Notes under the pieces: generated by a model
What the model was told of the DNA's origin: nothing
Databases searched by the model: none
The model's input: only the letters and a program-made list of their open reading frames with translations
In this document: piece after piece, positions 33,716-43,240 of the stretch
Layout: each line of letters starts with the position of its first letter
Position numbering within the stretch: the stretch's first letter is position 1
Source: an uncultured Paracoccaceae bacterium
Lineage (GTDB): Bacteria; Pseudomonadota; Alphaproteobacteria; Rhodobacterales; Rhodobacteraceae
NCBI GenBank assembly: GCA_947500775.1
Contig: CANMTD010000003.1
Span: forward strand, 310,001-374,000
DNA length: 64,000 nt
Reading direction: 5' to 3'
Position numbers and translations under genes: made by a program

Positions 33716-35662
33716 ATGGCCCCCATTTCCCTGACCTTTCCCGACGGCAATTCCCGCGACTATGACGCAGGCATCACCCCTGCCGAAATCGCGGCCAGCA
33801 TCTCCAACTCATTGGCAAAAAAGGCGATTTCGGCCACCGTCAATGGTGCGCATTGGGATCTGCAATGGCCGATCCAATCGGATGCCAGCATCGCCATTCA
33901 CACCATGAAGGACGACGCGCAGGCGCTGGAACTGATCCGCCACGACTGCGCCCACATCATGGCCCGCGCGGTGCAGGAACTGTGGCCCGACGTCAAGGTC
34001 ACCATCGGCCCGGTGATCGAAAACGGCTGGTATTACGATTTCGACCGCGCCGAACCCTTCACCCCCGAAGACCTTGGCGCGATTGAAAAAAAGATGAAGG
34101 AAATCATCAACAAACGCGACCCCGTCACCACCGAGGTCTGGGATCGCGCGCGCGCAGTGAAGTTCTACGAGGCCAACAACGAACCCTATAAGGTCGAACT
34201 GATCGACGCCATCCCCGGCGACGAACCGCTGCGGATGTATTGGCACGGCCACTGGCAGGATCTGTGCCGCGGCCCGCATCTGCAGAACACCGGTCAGGTG
34301 CCGGGCGACGCGTTCAAGCTGATGTCGATCGCGGGCGCCTATTGGCGTGGCGACAGCAACCGCGCGATGCTGCAACGCATCTATGGCGTCGCCTTTCAGA
34401 ACAAGGAAGGTCTGAAAAAACACCTGCACATGCTGGAAGAGGCTGCCAAACGCGACCACCGCAAACTAGGCCGCGAGATGCAGCTGTTCCACATGCAAGA
34501 GGAAGCCCCAGGCCAGATTTTCTGGCACTCCAACGGCTGGACCATCTACACCACCCTGCAGGATTACATGCGCCGCAAACAGCGCGCGGCAGGGTATCAA
34601 GAGGTGAACACCCCGCAGGTCGTCGACCGCAAACTGTGGGAGGCCTCGGGCCACTGGGACAAATACCAGGAACATATGTTCATCGTCGAAGTGGACGAAG
34701 AACACGCCCGCGAAAAATCGATCAACGCGCTGAAGCCGATGAACTGCCCCTGCCATGTGCAGGTGTTCAATCAGGGCCTGAAATCCTATCGCGACCTGCC
34801 GCTGCGGCTGGCCGAATTCGGCTCCTGCGCGCGTTATGAACCCTCGGGCGCGCTGCATGGCATCATGCGGGTGCGCGGCTTCACTCAGGATGACGGGCAT
34901 ATCTTCTGCACCGAAGACCAGATCGAAGCGGAATGCGCCGCCTTCATCACCTATCTGTCGTCGGTCTATCAGGACCTCGGCTTCGAGAAGTTCGAGATCA
35001 TGTTCGCCACCCGCCCCGAAAAACGGGTGGGCTCTGAAGAAAGCTGGGATCACGTTGAAAACGCTTTGGAAAACGCGATCAAAGCGACCGGCCACCCCTA
35101 TACCCTGGACCCCGGCGAAGGTGCGTTTTACGGGCCCAAGCTGGACTTCAAACTGACCGATGCGATCGGGCGCGAATGGCAATGCGGCACCTTTCAGGTG
35201 GACCCCAACCTGCCCGAACGTCTGGGGGCGACCTATATCGGCGAAGACGGCGCCAAGCACCGGCCCTATATGCTGCACCGGGCCTGCCTTGGGTCGTTCG
35301 AACGGTTCATCGGCATCCTGATCGAAAACAGCGCCGGTAAACTGCCGTTCTGGCTGGCCCCGCGTCAGGTGGTTGTCGCCTCGATCATCTCGGATGCGGA
35401 TGACTATGTGCACGAGGTCGTGGCCGCCCTGACCGCCGCAGGCCTGCGCGCCGAGGCGGACATCCGCAACGAAAAGATCAACTACAAGATCCGCGAACAT
35501 TCCGTGGGCAAGGTGCCGGTGATCCTGGCCGTGGGCGCGCGCGAGGTCGAAGAGCGTACCGTGACCGTCCGCCGGTTGGGTGAAAAACAGACGCAGGTTG
35601 TGGCGCTGGACGACATCCTTGCCGACCTGTCCGTCGCAGGCAAAGCCCCCGATCTGCTTTGA
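33716..35662 (+). CDS. thrS: Threonyl-tRNA synthetase
   Basis: Class II synthetase charging tRNA-Thr, 648 residues. Domains in order: N-terminal TGS domain (1-65), editing domain with HDCAH at about 76-80 and the later [12 protein letters not shown], catalytic core with zinc ligands in MNCPCH and motif 2 around [10 protein letters not shown] and [11 protein letters not shown], and the C-terminal anticodon domain (about 545-640). A GAGGAG precedes the ATG. Followed by a strong terminator. Confidence 0.98.
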   Translation: MAPISLTFPDGNSRDYDAGITPAEIAASISNSLAKKAISATVNGAHWDLQWPIQSDASIAIHTMKDDAQALELIRHDCAHIMARAVQELWPDVKVTIGPVIENGWYYDFDRAEPFTPEDLGAIEKKMKEIINKRDPVTTEVWDRARAVKFYEANNEPYKVELIDAIPGDEPLRMYWHGHWQDLCRGPHLQNTGQVPGDAFKLMSIAGAYWRGDSNRAMLQRIYGVAFQNKEGLKKHLHMLEEAAKRDHRKLGREMQLFHMQEEAPGQIFWHSNGWTIYTTLQDYMRRKQRAAGYQEVNTPQVVDRKLWEASGHWDKYQEHMFIVEVDEEHAREKSINALKPMNCPCHVQVFNQGLKSYRDLPLRLAEFGSCARYEPSGALHGIMRVRGFTQDDGHIFCTEDQIEAECAAFITYLSSVYQDLGFEKFEIMFATRPEKRVGSEESWDHVENALENAIKATGHPYTLDPGEGAFYGPKLDFKLTDAIGREWQCGTFQVDPNLPERLGATYIGEDGAKHRPYMLHRACLGSFERFIGILIENSAGKLPFWLAPRQVVVASIISDADDYVHEVVAALTAAGLRAEADIRNEKINYKIREHSVGKVPVILAVGAREVEERTVTVRRLGEKQTQVVALDDILADLSVAGKAPDLL

Positions 35663-35681
35663 CCACGCCGACATCGACAAT

Positions 35682-35713
35682 AAAAAAAGGCGCCCGTTCC
35701 GGCGCCTTTTTTT
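35682..35713 (+). terminator. Rho-independent terminator after thrS (bidirectional form)
   Basis: A7-GGCGCC, a 6-base loop, GGCGCC-T7. The stem extends through the A/T tracts, and the T-run follows the stem on either strand, so it can also end the convergent membrane-protein gene that finishes at 35731. Confidence 0.92.
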
Positions 35714-35730
35714 GTGCGACCCGCCTAAAT

Positions 35731-36087
35731 TCAGGCGGTATCGGGTTGCCGCGCCAGCAGCGCCAGCAGCCCGCCCAAGGCACACATGGCAATCGGGAAC
35801 ATGGTGAAAACGCCAAAGCCGAACGCCCAGAACATGCCCGCGGCCGACACCAGCATCAGCACCCCGGCGGCGATGTTCTGCGACCGGGCCATCGCCCCGC
35901 CGGCAATCGCAAGGATCGGCGAAATCAGCGATGCTGCACGAATTAGCGCCACGTTTTCAACCTGTTCCGCGACATCGGCCACCTCGCCGAACCTGTCCAC
36001 AAACACCGTATAGCCGTATCCGAAAAACCCCACGACCAGCCCGATCAACCCCGCGATCACACCAAGGGTCAGCGCCGCATTCCGCAT
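35731..36087 (-). CDS. Small integral membrane protein, unknown function
   Basis: A 118-residue protein with about four hydrophobic segments (roughly 6-28, 48-66, 70-92 and 94-112) and little else. A GGAGA lies 6 bases before the ATG at 36087. No family is assigned. It is convergent with thrS across the shared terminator. Confidence 0.75.
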   Translation of the reverse strand: MRNAALTLGVIAGLIGLVVGFFGYGYTVFVDRFGEVADVAEQVENVALIRAASLISPILAIAGGAMARSQNIAAGVLMLVSAAGMFWAFGFGVFTMFPIAMCALGGLLALLARQPDTA

Positions 36088-36353
36088 CTCATCGTCTCCT
36101 GTTCCTGCCCGACCGATGTATGCGAAGCCGCCCCGATATCCAAGTCACCCGGTCGCAAAGGCCGAAACTCCGGACAGGGAACACCAGTTCATCCTTGATT
36201 TTATCGCGATTCGCCCCCCATCCTTTCGCATGTGACCGCAGACTTTCTATGACGACCGCTCCTCCTTCAGGGGCAGCCGGAAGACTTGGAAGACCTGGCT
36301 GTGACCCAACCGTCGCAATCGTGCGGACGGAGACTGAAAGAAGGAGAGACGGT

Positions 36354-36560
36354 ATGCCAACCGGTACCGTGAAATGGTTCAACACCACCAAAGGCTTTGG
36401 CTTCATTGCCCCCGATGATGGCGGCAGCGATGTGTTTGTGCATATTTCGGCTGTGGAACGCGCCGGGATGACAGGCCTCGCCGACAATCAGAAGGTCGCC
36501 TATGAGATGATCGCAGGCCGCGATGGTCGTGAATCCGCCGGAGAGCTGAAAGCCCTCTGA
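36354..36560 (+). CDS. Cold-shock protein, CspA family
   Basis: A 68-residue OB-fold RNA chaperone. The nucleic-acid-binding motifs KGFGFIAP (RNP1-type) and DVFVHIS (RNP2-type) are intact. AAGGAGAGAC precedes the ATG. The 266 bases between it and the divergent membrane-protein gene leave room for a long 5' leader, as is usual for csp genes, but no thermosensor structure is proven. Confidence 0.95.
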   Translation: MPTGTVKWFNTTKGFGFIAPDDGGSDVFVHISAVERAGMTGLADNQKVAYEMIAGRDGRESAGELKAL

Positions 36561-36625
36561 TCCCGGGTTGTTTTTACAAAGTTCTTCGCGTCGCCGGTCC
36601 GCCCGGGGGCGCGTATTGCACTGGG

Positions 36626-36934
36626 TCAGGCCGGATCTTTGGCCGGGGTCATCTGTTCCCAGTTTTCCCCCATAGCGACGATACAGCTGTTGCCGTTGGT
36701 ATAGGTCAGCACCAGCGTCCAGTCGCCTGACCGATCATGGGTCCAAACCTCCATCACCGCTTCGGGGCCACGCGTACCGATCCCGGCCTGATGCGCGCCA
36801 AACTGTTGCGACAGCTTGGTTTTCATCTCGTCCCGCGGGGCGCACAGAATCTCGCCAATCGGCGAAGCCGCCTGTGCGGGCAGTGCAAAAGCCGCAATCA
36901 GCAGCGTCGAAACAAGGGGTTTGAACCAGTCCAT
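36626..36934 (-). CDS. Small exported protein, unknown function
   Basis: A 102-residue product with a signal peptide ending about PAQA (residue 22) and two cysteines (LCAPRDE and NSCIVA) that may form a disulphide in the periplasm. The WTLVLTYTNGNSCIVAMGENW segment looks like a compact beta structure. No family recognised. The start ATG ends at 36934 with only a weak ribosome site. Confidence 0.7.
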   Translation of the reverse strand: MDWFKPLVSTLLIAAFALPAQAASPIGEILCAPRDEMKTKLSQQFGAHQAGIGTRGPEAVMEVWTHDRSGDWTLVLTYTNGNSCIVAMGENWEQMTPAKDPA

Positions 36935-37031
36935 GGCTCAATCGTAACAGATATATGACAGCTTGTGGATAGAATTTACATCACATTCAGGTGTCGCCTG
37001 CCCGAATGTGCCTGCGGGGGCCGGGCGGGGC

Positions 37032-37358
37032 CTAAACCCCCCAGGCGGCCTGCACCTCGGCGTCCCAGCCAAGGGTCAGCTTATCGCCGTCCTGCAACAC
37101 CGGGCGCTTCATCAAGGTGGGTTGGGCGGCCAGCTGCGCATCCGCCTCAGACGCTTTCAGCCAATCGGACAGCCCGCGCCAAGTGGTGGATTTCTGATTG
37201 ACCAGCCGGGTGCCGAATTCGGTCAACAAGGGCGCCCATTCCGCCTCGGACAGGGGTTCGGCCCGCACATCGCGAAAGGTGACGCTGTGGCCCGCGTTTT
37301 CCAGCGCCTTGCGGGCCTTTTTGCAGGTGTCGCAGGTGGGAATGCCGTAAAGGATCAT
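37032..37358 (-). CDS. ArsC/Spx-family thioredoxin-fold protein
   Basis: A 108-residue protein starting at 37358, with AAGGAG upstream. CxxC at Cys9 and Cys12 (TCDTC), the RPVL loop, and the LGW end fit the ArsC/YffB group. YffB-like proteins are glutathione-linked reductases; no arsenic genes are nearby, so arsenate reduction is not claimed. The reading frame extends 25 codons upstream without support. Confidence 0.88.
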   Translation of the reverse strand: MILYGIPTCDTCKKARKALENAGHSVTFRDVRAEPLSEAEWAPLLTEFGTRLVNQKSTTWRGLSDWLKASEADAQLAAQPTLMKRPVLQDGDKLTLGWDAEVQAAWGV

Positions 37359-37447
37359 GGGGGCTCCTTGGATTGAGTTAAATCTGGATAGACGAGACGG
37401 GCGAACCATTTCGCCACCATGCCACCGAAACATCTTAATTGCCGGTT

Positions 37448-38500
37448 TCAGTCCGTTTTATATTGCTCAGCCGTCACTCTCAAACGATCAGCCAAATCGT
37501 AGATCTGATTGAGGCCTTCAATTGGCACACGGTCTTCGGTTTCGCCATCAAACAGACCCAGATACCATTGCTTCCGGTTGAAATGCATCCGCGCCAACGG
37601 CTTGCGATTGTTGTCATCAACAAGAACGGCGCAATAGGATTTCGCATCCCTCAAATTGATGCGCTCTGCATCCAACACATCCCGCACAACGGCCCGAATT
37701 GTCAGCATGCCCTCAAACTCTTCTGCGGTCGTCTCAATCTCTGAGGGCGCATCCAATGCAACCTCTTCAGGTTCCGCCTCTGAATTACCTTCCAGAGCAG
37801 ATGACAGCCTTGATTGAACGGCTTCACGGATGATTTCTTTGAATGCGGCTTTAGTTGCCGCCCCAACCATATCGCGAACTTGCGATGTAATGCGGCCTTC
37901 GTAGACGTCTGCGGCGACAATTTTTACCAGTTCCGCATTCGGTTCATCCATCTGAGCGGACAGGAATTTCTTTATTGCCGAAACATATTTCAGGCGCTCG
38001 GCAGTCGCCAATATTTTGTCCACGTCAAACGCCGATTTGTCGAACTTTTGTAGTTCCGAAACTGTCGCGGCGCGCATTTCCAAAAGATCAAAGGTGAAAA
38101 AGGGCCGCACGTCCAGCTTGTTGGGTTCTTCCAAATCAGAATAGAATTCGAAACACCGGCCATTGGTAAGAATGGCAAAACGGGCTTTTGTTACGGTGAA
38201 ATACCGAAACAGTTGCGCAAGGTGTTTCTTATCAAGCTTGGCGTTCAATCCCTTGCACTCGATCAGAATTCGAACGTCACCGTCCAGCTTTATAGCATAG
38301 TCGACTTTTTCACCCTTCTTGCCCGGAGTATCCGCAGTGAATTCCGGAACGACCTCGTCGGGGTTGAAGACATCATATCCCAGCGCCTGCAAAAAAGGCA
38401 TAACCAGGGATGTTTTTGTAGCTTCTTCGGTGGCGATTGTATCTGTGTGATTTCGTATTCTGCTTGCCAATGTTTGCAGTTCGGCTTCAATAGATGTCAT
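37448..38500 (-). CDS. Stand-alone type I restriction R-subunit-like nuclease-domain protein
   Basis: A 350-residue protein starting at 38500 (GGAG upstream). The N-terminal half matches the HsdR_N fold with a PD-(D/E)xK centre: Asp67, then Glu81-x-Lys83 in LIECKG. The C-terminal part (about 230-350) has an acidic linker and a small beta domain. No helicase, HsdM or HsdS is present, so it is not a complete restriction system. Base composition is visibly more AT-rich than its neighbours and codon use differs, suggesting horizontal gain. Function is unknown; defence is possible. Confidence 0.82.
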   Translation of the reverse strand: MTSIEAELQTLASRIRNHTDTIATEEATKTSLVMPFLQALGYDVFNPDEVVPEFTADTPGKKGEKVDYAIKLDGDVRILIECKGLNAKLDKKHLAQLFRYFTVTKARFAILTNGRCFEFYSDLEEPNKLDVRPFFTFDLLEMRAATVSELQKFDKSAFDVDKILATAERLKYVSAIKKFLSAQMDEPNAELVKIVAADVYEGRITSQVRDMVGAATKAAFKEIIREAVQSRLSSALEGNSEAEPEEVALDAPSEIETTAEEFEGMLTIRAVVRDVLDAERINLRDAKSYCAVLVDDNNRKPLARMHFNRKQWYLGLFDGETEDRVPIEGLNQIYDLADRLRVTAEQYKTD

Positions 38501-38652
38501 ATAAAAGCACTCCCAATATCCCCACAGACCTCTTCCCTTTTCCATTTGGTTTTGCGGGAACAATCCGGTCTGTGCGTTCATCTTTGAGCATAGAAAGACT
38601 GCAGTCAATCGCCCCGAACAGCACGATCCGCTTCGCGATCACCCCATTCGGA

Positions 38653-39819
38653 TCACCCGATGGGATGTATTTCTATCCCACCCTGCCAGACCCGCGTCAG
38701 GGTCAGCCCCGCGTCCAGATGCAGGAAATCCGCCTGTCCGCCCGGTTTCAGCACGCCAAGCGTGTCGTCGCGCCCGATGACACGGGCCGGGCCTTGCGTG
38801 GCGCGGCGGAAGGCGTCGTCACGTGGCTGCCCGACCTGATCGACCAGCACCCGGATCGCGGTGCTCAGGTCCAGATCGGCGCCTGCAAGCGTGCCGTCCT
38901 CCAGCGTCAGGCGCCCGTCCTTGCGCAGGATACGGCGCCCGTTCAGCGTGAAGTCGTGGATATCCGACCCGGCGGGGGCCATGGAATCGCTGACCAGAAA
39001 GATATCTCCGGGGCCGGCCTTGGCGCGCAAAACCATGGCCATGTTCTGCGGGTGCACGTGGATGCCATCGGCGATCAGCCCTGCCGATAGCCCCCCAAAG
39101 GCCAGCGCCGCCCCCACGACCCCAGGGTCGCGGTTGGCGATCTGGCGCATGGCGTTGAACAGATGGGTGACACAGGTGGCGCCTGCGTCAACCGCTGCGG
39201 CGCAGGTGGCGAAATCGGCCTCGGAATGGCCCAGCGACACGATGGCCCCGGCCGCCGTCAGCGCCCGGATCTGATCGGGGGTCACGGTTTCCGGCGCGAC
39301 GGTCAGCATCAGGACCGGCAGGCGCCCCGCCGCCGCGCAAAGCGTGTCCAGATCCGAGGCCTCCATCGGCCGGATCAGCGACGGATCATGCGCCCCCTTG
39401 CGCGCCAGTGACAGATGCGGGCCTTCCAGATGCAGACCGATGATGCCCGGCACCCCCGCCGCAATCGCCTGTTCCACAGCCGCAATCGCGGCCCGGGTCC
39501 GGTCTGCGGTGTCGGTGATCAGCGTCGGCAGGATCGCGGTCGCCCCCAGCCCCGCATGGGCGGCGGCGATGGTGCGCAGGGCCGCAACCGACGGGTCATC
39601 GTTGAACTGCACCCCGCCGCCGCCATTGACCTGCAGATCGACATAGCCGGGCAAAATCGTGCCACCCGGCAGCGTCACCGTTTCAGCCGCGGGCGGTATC
39701 TCTGCCACCGGCAAGATATCCTGCACCCGGTCCCCAGACACAATCAGCGCGTGGTTGGTCTGCGTGGCAGCGCCATCAAAGATATCGGCACCCAGATAGG
39801 CTGTCAGCGTTTTGGTCAT
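38653..39819 (-). CDS. nagA: N-acetylglucosamine-6-phosphate deacetylase
   Basis: Removes acetate from GlcNAc-6-P to give GlcN-6-P in the cytoplasm. The 388-residue amidohydrolase shows GYVDLQVNGGGG near residue 58, metal ligands in HLEGPH (about 130), GHSEAD and THLFNAM, and catalytic Asp in VSDSMAPAG. Its start overlaps the stop of the SIS-domain gene by ATGA. Last gene of the nag operon. Confidence 0.95.
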   Translation of the reverse strand: MTKTLTAYLGADIFDGAATQTNHALIVSGDRVQDILPVAEIPPAAETVTLPGGTILPGYVDLQVNGGGGVQFNDDPSVAALRTIAAAHAGLGATAILPTLITDTADRTRAAIAAVEQAIAAGVPGIIGLHLEGPHLSLARKGAHDPSLIRPMEASDLDTLCAAAGRLPVLMLTVAPETVTPDQIRALTAAGAIVSLGHSEADFATCAAAVDAGATCVTHLFNAMRQIANRDPGVVGAALAFGGLSAGLIADGIHVHPQNMAMVLRAKAGPGDIFLVSDSMAPAGSDIHDFTLNGRRILRKDGRLTLEDGTLAGADLDLSTAIRVLVDQVGQPRDDAFRRATQGPARVIGRDDTLGVLKPGGQADFLHLDAGLTLTRVWQGGIEIHPIG

Positions 39820-40847
39820 ACCGTTTCCGTCACTTTTTTCAGATGGCGCGGGGTGTCGGGGTTGATGCCCCGTTCAACGGCCACTTTTTCCACCATCGCA
39901 TAGAGCGACACGATCAGGCTAAGCGGGTCGGTCAGCGGATGATCCGTGCGGATATGATCGATCCCCGTCGCCAGCTTGGCCTGATCCGAGGTGACGAACA
40001 CCTTGGCCCCTTTGCCCGCGATCTGATCGGCGATGCCGACCAAAGACGCCTCAGCCGCGTCGCCCGAGGCAAACCCCAGCACCGGGAACCCTTCGCCCAC
40101 GATCGACACCGGGCCGTGCAGCACCTCGGCCGAGGAATAGCTTTCGGCGTGAATCTGGCAGGTTTCCTTGAATTTCAACGCGGCCTCGTTGGAAATCGCC
40201 CAGGCCGGCCCGCGCCCAAGCGTGAACAAAGAGGTTTCATCGCCGATGGTGGCGCGCACTTCGGGCCAGTCGATTTTCGCGGCCTTTTCCAAGGCTTGCG
40301 GCAGGGAATGCAGGGCCGCCAGCAATGTATCGTCCCCGCGCCAATGCGCCAGCAGCAACATCCCCGCCACCGCCGAGCTGACAAAAGTCTTGGTGGCCGC
40401 CACGCTGCGTTCGGCCCCTGCGTGCAGGTTCAGCGTATGCGCCGATGCCGCCGCAAGCGGCGAGGACGGGTCGTTCGTGATGGCGATCGACAGGGCGCCA
40501 TCCCGGCGGGACGAGCGTGCCAGATCGACGATATCGGGGCTTTGGCCCGATTGCGACACCGCCAGACACAGGCTGTTGGCCAGCTTCAGCGGCGCCTTGT
40601 AGATCGAGGCCACCGACGGCCCGACCGAGGCGACCGGAACCCCCAGCAGCAACTCGCTCGCGTATTTCAGATAGGTGCAGACATGGTCCGACGATCCCCG
40701 CGCGACGGTCACGACAAAGGCCGGATCAAGGGCGCGCACGGCCTGTGCCGCGGCCGCGACCTCTTGCGCGCCCTGCGTCAAAAGACGGTCGACGGCGGCG
40801 GGGATTTCTTCGACTTCGCGGCGCATCTGGCTGATGTGATCTGACAT
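39816..40847 (-). CDS. SIS-domain glucosamine-6-phosphate deaminase (NagB-II type)
   Basis: A 343-residue protein with two SIS sugar-isomerase domains; ARGSSDH and SQSGQSPD bind the sugar phosphate. It resembles the isomerase half of GlmS without the glutaminase half. Placed between nagR and nagA, it most likely converts GlcN-6-P to fructose-6-P plus ammonia, replacing classical NagB. The start ATG ends at 40847 (MSDHISQMRREV); the frame extends upstream over nagR in another register and is rejected. Confidence 0.9.
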   Translation of the reverse strand: MSDHISQMRREVEEIPAAVDRLLTQGAQEVAAAAQAVRALDPAFVVTVARGSSDHVCTYLKYASELLLGVPVASVGPSVASIYKAPLKLANSLCLAVSQSGQSPDIVDLARSSRRDGALSIAITNDPSSPLAAASAHTLNLHAGAERSVAATKTFVSSAVAGMLLLAHWRGDDTLLAALHSLPQALEKAAKIDWPEVRATIGDETSLFTLGRGPAWAISNEAALKFKETCQIHAESYSSAEVLHGPVSIVGEGFPVLGFASGDAAEASLVGIADQIAGKGAKVFVTSDQAKLATGIDHIRTDHPLTDPLSLIVSLYAMVEKVAVERGINPDTPRHLKKVTETV

Positions 40848-40854
40848 GCTGATC

Positions 40855-41613
40855 CTATTCGTTTGCCAACCGCAGTTCCGCCACGAAATCATAGGCGTCA
40901 CCGCGATAGACCGAGCGGGTGAATTCGGCGACGCGGCCGCCGGGCAGATATGATGTGCGTTCGATCCGCAGCCCCGCCGCACCGTGCGACAGGTCCAGCA
41001 AGGCCGCATCCTCTGCGCCCAGATTGATGGCCGAGATTTTCTGCAAGGCGCGGACCGGCCGGTTGCCGTCGCGTTCCAGCACCTCGTACAGCGATTTCGT
41101 GACCGCCATCGGATCGGGCAGGATATCCAGCGCCAGCGAGGCCCGTTCCAACGCCATCGGCCGATCCCCCGCCAGCCGCAACCGGGCGATCCGGGCGACG
41201 GAATCGCCCGATGACAGGCCAAGGGTGACCAGTTCTTCGGGCGAGGGCATAAAGACGCCCCGCTCCAACCAGGTCGAGGTCGACGCCATGCCACGCCGCG
41301 CCATGTCTTCGGTGAAAGAGGTCAGCAGTGACAGGGATTGTTCCACCCGCGTGGCCCGTTCCGTGACGAATGATCCCGACCCCTGTTTCTGGATGATGGT
41401 CCCTTTGTCGACCAGTTCCTGAATGGCCTTGCGCACGGTCACCCGCGACAGTTCGGTCAGGCTTGCAATCTCGCGTTCGGGCGGCAGCGGGGTGTTGGGC
41501 GCCAGCAAACCGCTTTCGATCCCCTCTTCGATCCGCTTGCGCAGTTGCACATATCGCGGCCCCGAAGCTTCGGCTTTCCAGTGAACCGGTCTGAGGAATT
41601 CCGATACGCTCAT
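40855..41613 (-). CDS. nagR: GntR/HutC-family regulator of the nag operon
   Basis: A 252-residue regulator with an N-terminal GntR winged helix (about 20-85: PPEREIASLTELSRVTVRKAIQEL) and a C-terminal UTRA effector domain (about 100-245), as in NagR/NagQ/YvoA proteins that respond to GlcN-6-P or GlcNAc-6-P. It overlaps the kinase gene by ATGA, so it is encoded within the operon it should control. Operator candidates lie before nagK. Confidence 0.9.
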   Translation of the reverse strand: MSVSEFLRPVHWKAEASGPRYVQLRKRIEEGIESGLLAPNTPLPPEREIASLTELSRVTVRKAIQELVDKGTIIQKQGSGSFVTERATRVEQSLSLLTSFTEDMARRGMASTSTWLERGVFMPSPEELVTLGLSSGDSVARIARLRLAGDRPMALERASLALDILPDPMAVTKSLYEVLERDGNRPVRALQKISAINLGAEDAALLDLSHGAAGLRIERTSYLPGGRVAEFTRSVYRGDAYDFVAELRLANE

Positions 41614-42500
41614 CCCGCCACCTGCATGTCCCGTCTGGCGAATTTCGCGGCCAGTCGCAGCGCGCCCTCCAGCGCGGATTCCTTGGCCGGCGTCACCGAT
41701 TGCGCCATGTCCGCTGGCAGGTACCCCTGATAATGCGGGGCCACGCCGCCCACCAGGCACAAGGGTTCCGGCGGGGTCCACCCCAACGCGCGGACGGTTT
41801 CCGACACATAGCCCGCCCCGCGCTGCATCAGCGTCACGGCCACCGCATCCCCGGCCCCGGCAGCGCGGACGATCGCAGGCGCAAAACGCGCAAAATCGGC
41901 CGGTGTGGCCGACAGGCTGAAATGCACCAATGTGCCCGCAGAGCCGTCAAAATCCGCATAGGTGTTTTCGGTCAGCCCGGTCCAGTCGCGCAGCCCATCG
42001 ACAGATTGCAGGACCATGTTCAAAAGCTGTTTGCCAAGCCATGCCCCCGACGCCTCATCCCCGATCTGAAATCCCCAGCCGCCCACCAGACGCAATCCTG
42101 CGTCAGAATTACGCGCCAGAAAACTGCCCGTACCGATCCCGGCAACGGTGCCCGGCCCGCCAGCCAGCGCGCCCACAACCGCCGCCGAACGGTCGTCCTC
42201 AACCATGACCCGTTTCAACGACACGGCTGCCGCCACCGCTTCGGCCGCAGCGCGGTCAACCGCGCCCGCCAGCCCCAGATAGGCCGGACAGCTTTGCAAT
42301 TGGGACAGGGGCATTCCCGCCTTGTCCGCCAATGCCTCAAGCCCCGCTTCTATCGTGGAAATCGCGCCGGACCGGTCGGTTGCCACATTGGCGCGGCCAA
42401 GCGTGACCTCGGTCCGCTGCCCCCGCCACAAAAGCGCGAACCGGCACGAGCTTCCGCCGCCGTCCACCCCGATCAGGCCATATTCGCAAGATTCGATCAT
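41610..42500 (-). CDS. nagK: N-acetylglucosamine kinase, BadF/BadG/BcrA/BcrD ATPase family
   Basis: A 296-residue ASKHA-fold kinase. Phosphate-binding loops are seen as GVDGGGSSCR near residue 12 and GIGTGS near 120, with GGWGFQIGDEASG typical of GlcNAc kinases. It should phosphorylate imported GlcNAc (from chitin or wall turnover) to feed nagA. First gene of the operon. AAAGG, part of a repeated element, is the likely ribosome site. Confidence 0.88.
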   Translation of the reverse strand: MIESCEYGLIGVDGGGSSCRFALLWRGQRTEVTLGRANVATDRSGAISTIEAGLEALADKAGMPLSQLQSCPAYLGLAGAVDRAAAEAVAAAVSLKRVMVEDDRSAAVVGALAGGPGTVAGIGTGSFLARNSDAGLRLVGGWGFQIGDEASGAWLGKQLLNMVLQSVDGLRDWTGLTENTYADFDGSAGTLVHFSLSATPADFARFAPAIVRAAGAGDAVAVTLMQRGAGYVSETVRALGWTPPEPLCLVGGVAPHYQGYLPADMAQSVTPAKESALEGALRLAAKFARRDMQVAG

Positions 42501-42630
42501 ATAATACCTTTATAATACCTTTTCGAACTTCAAAAGGCCCACTTCAACCACGACACCCGTCTTCGGCCTTTGTCACAGCCATTCATGTCGTCACATCAGG
42601 TGACGCGGATAAAAGGTATTGCATAGGTAT
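42500..42630. promoter_or_regulatory. Repeated TATAATACCTT / AAGGTATT elements before the nag operon
   Basis: TATAATACCTT occurs twice in exact tandem at 42500-42510 and 42511-42521, touching the nagK start. On the other strand, AAGGTATT recurs at 42613-42620 and a related TAGGTAT at 42624-42630. GntR/HutC regulators usually bind paired sites of this kind, so these are candidate NagR operators, the proximal pair covering the nagK ribosome site. The rest of the 300-base spacer (42501-42800) shows no gene. Confidence 0.55.
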
Positions 42631-42800
42631 CACGCCGGAAATCACGGGCTATCGCGCACGCGCCGCAGGATGGCCCGAAAAGCTTGCCCCAAAGCATCCC
42701 CCGGCATAGTCTGCGCCGGTGGGGGTGCGCGCGAATTTCGGCAAACACCTGAGTTTTAACGAGATATTGACCTGACGCTTCTGGCGCGGGGGGTTTTTCT

Positions 42801-43157
42801 ATGGGTATTTCAAATGCTGTTCCCGATCCGGTCACAGAGGGGATGACCGAACAGGCGCTGCAAATTCTTTTGGCCGCCCCCGACGGGTGGCGGTCGGTCG
42901 TGCGCGATCTGGCGGCGGGCTGGCCAGCGGCGCGGCCGCTGGAGCTGTCTTATGCACTGGTCTGCGCGGCGCAGGCGATCGAAACCAATTTCGACGACGA
43001 CAGCCCGTCGCGCACCGCCTCGGACAAGGTGCTGCGGCTGACCGCGCTTCTGTCCACCGACCTTTACGCGATGGAAGTTCTGGAAATGCCCGCCAATTGC
43101 GCCGCCGACCTGCGCAGTTACTGGACCATTCACGATCCGTATTTCCTGCAGCTCTGA
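42801..43157 (+). CDS. Small conserved-looking cytoplasmic protein, unknown function
   Basis: A 118-residue acidic, mostly helical product without signal or membrane segment, beginning after a G-run 9 bases upstream. Composition is typical of the surrounding genes. It precedes deoC by 83 bases on the same strand and may be co-transcribed. No family is recognised. Confidence 0.65.
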   Translation: MGISNAVPDPVTEGMTEQALQILLAAPDGWRSVVRDLAAGWPAARPLELSYALVCAAQAIETNFDDDSPSRTASDKVLRLTALLSTDLYAMEVLEMPANCAADLRSYWTIHDPYFLQL

Positions 43158-43240
43158 CCTGCCGTTATGCTGTCACACGGCTTGCCTTAGCCCCGCCCGC
43201 GTGCGAGTTTTCACCGGTAACTCCACGAAAGGGACGCCCC

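Noticed and set aside
34466-35785. 439-codon reverse open frame
   Set aside because: It is antisense to the catalytic and anticodon domains of thrS and runs through the terminator.
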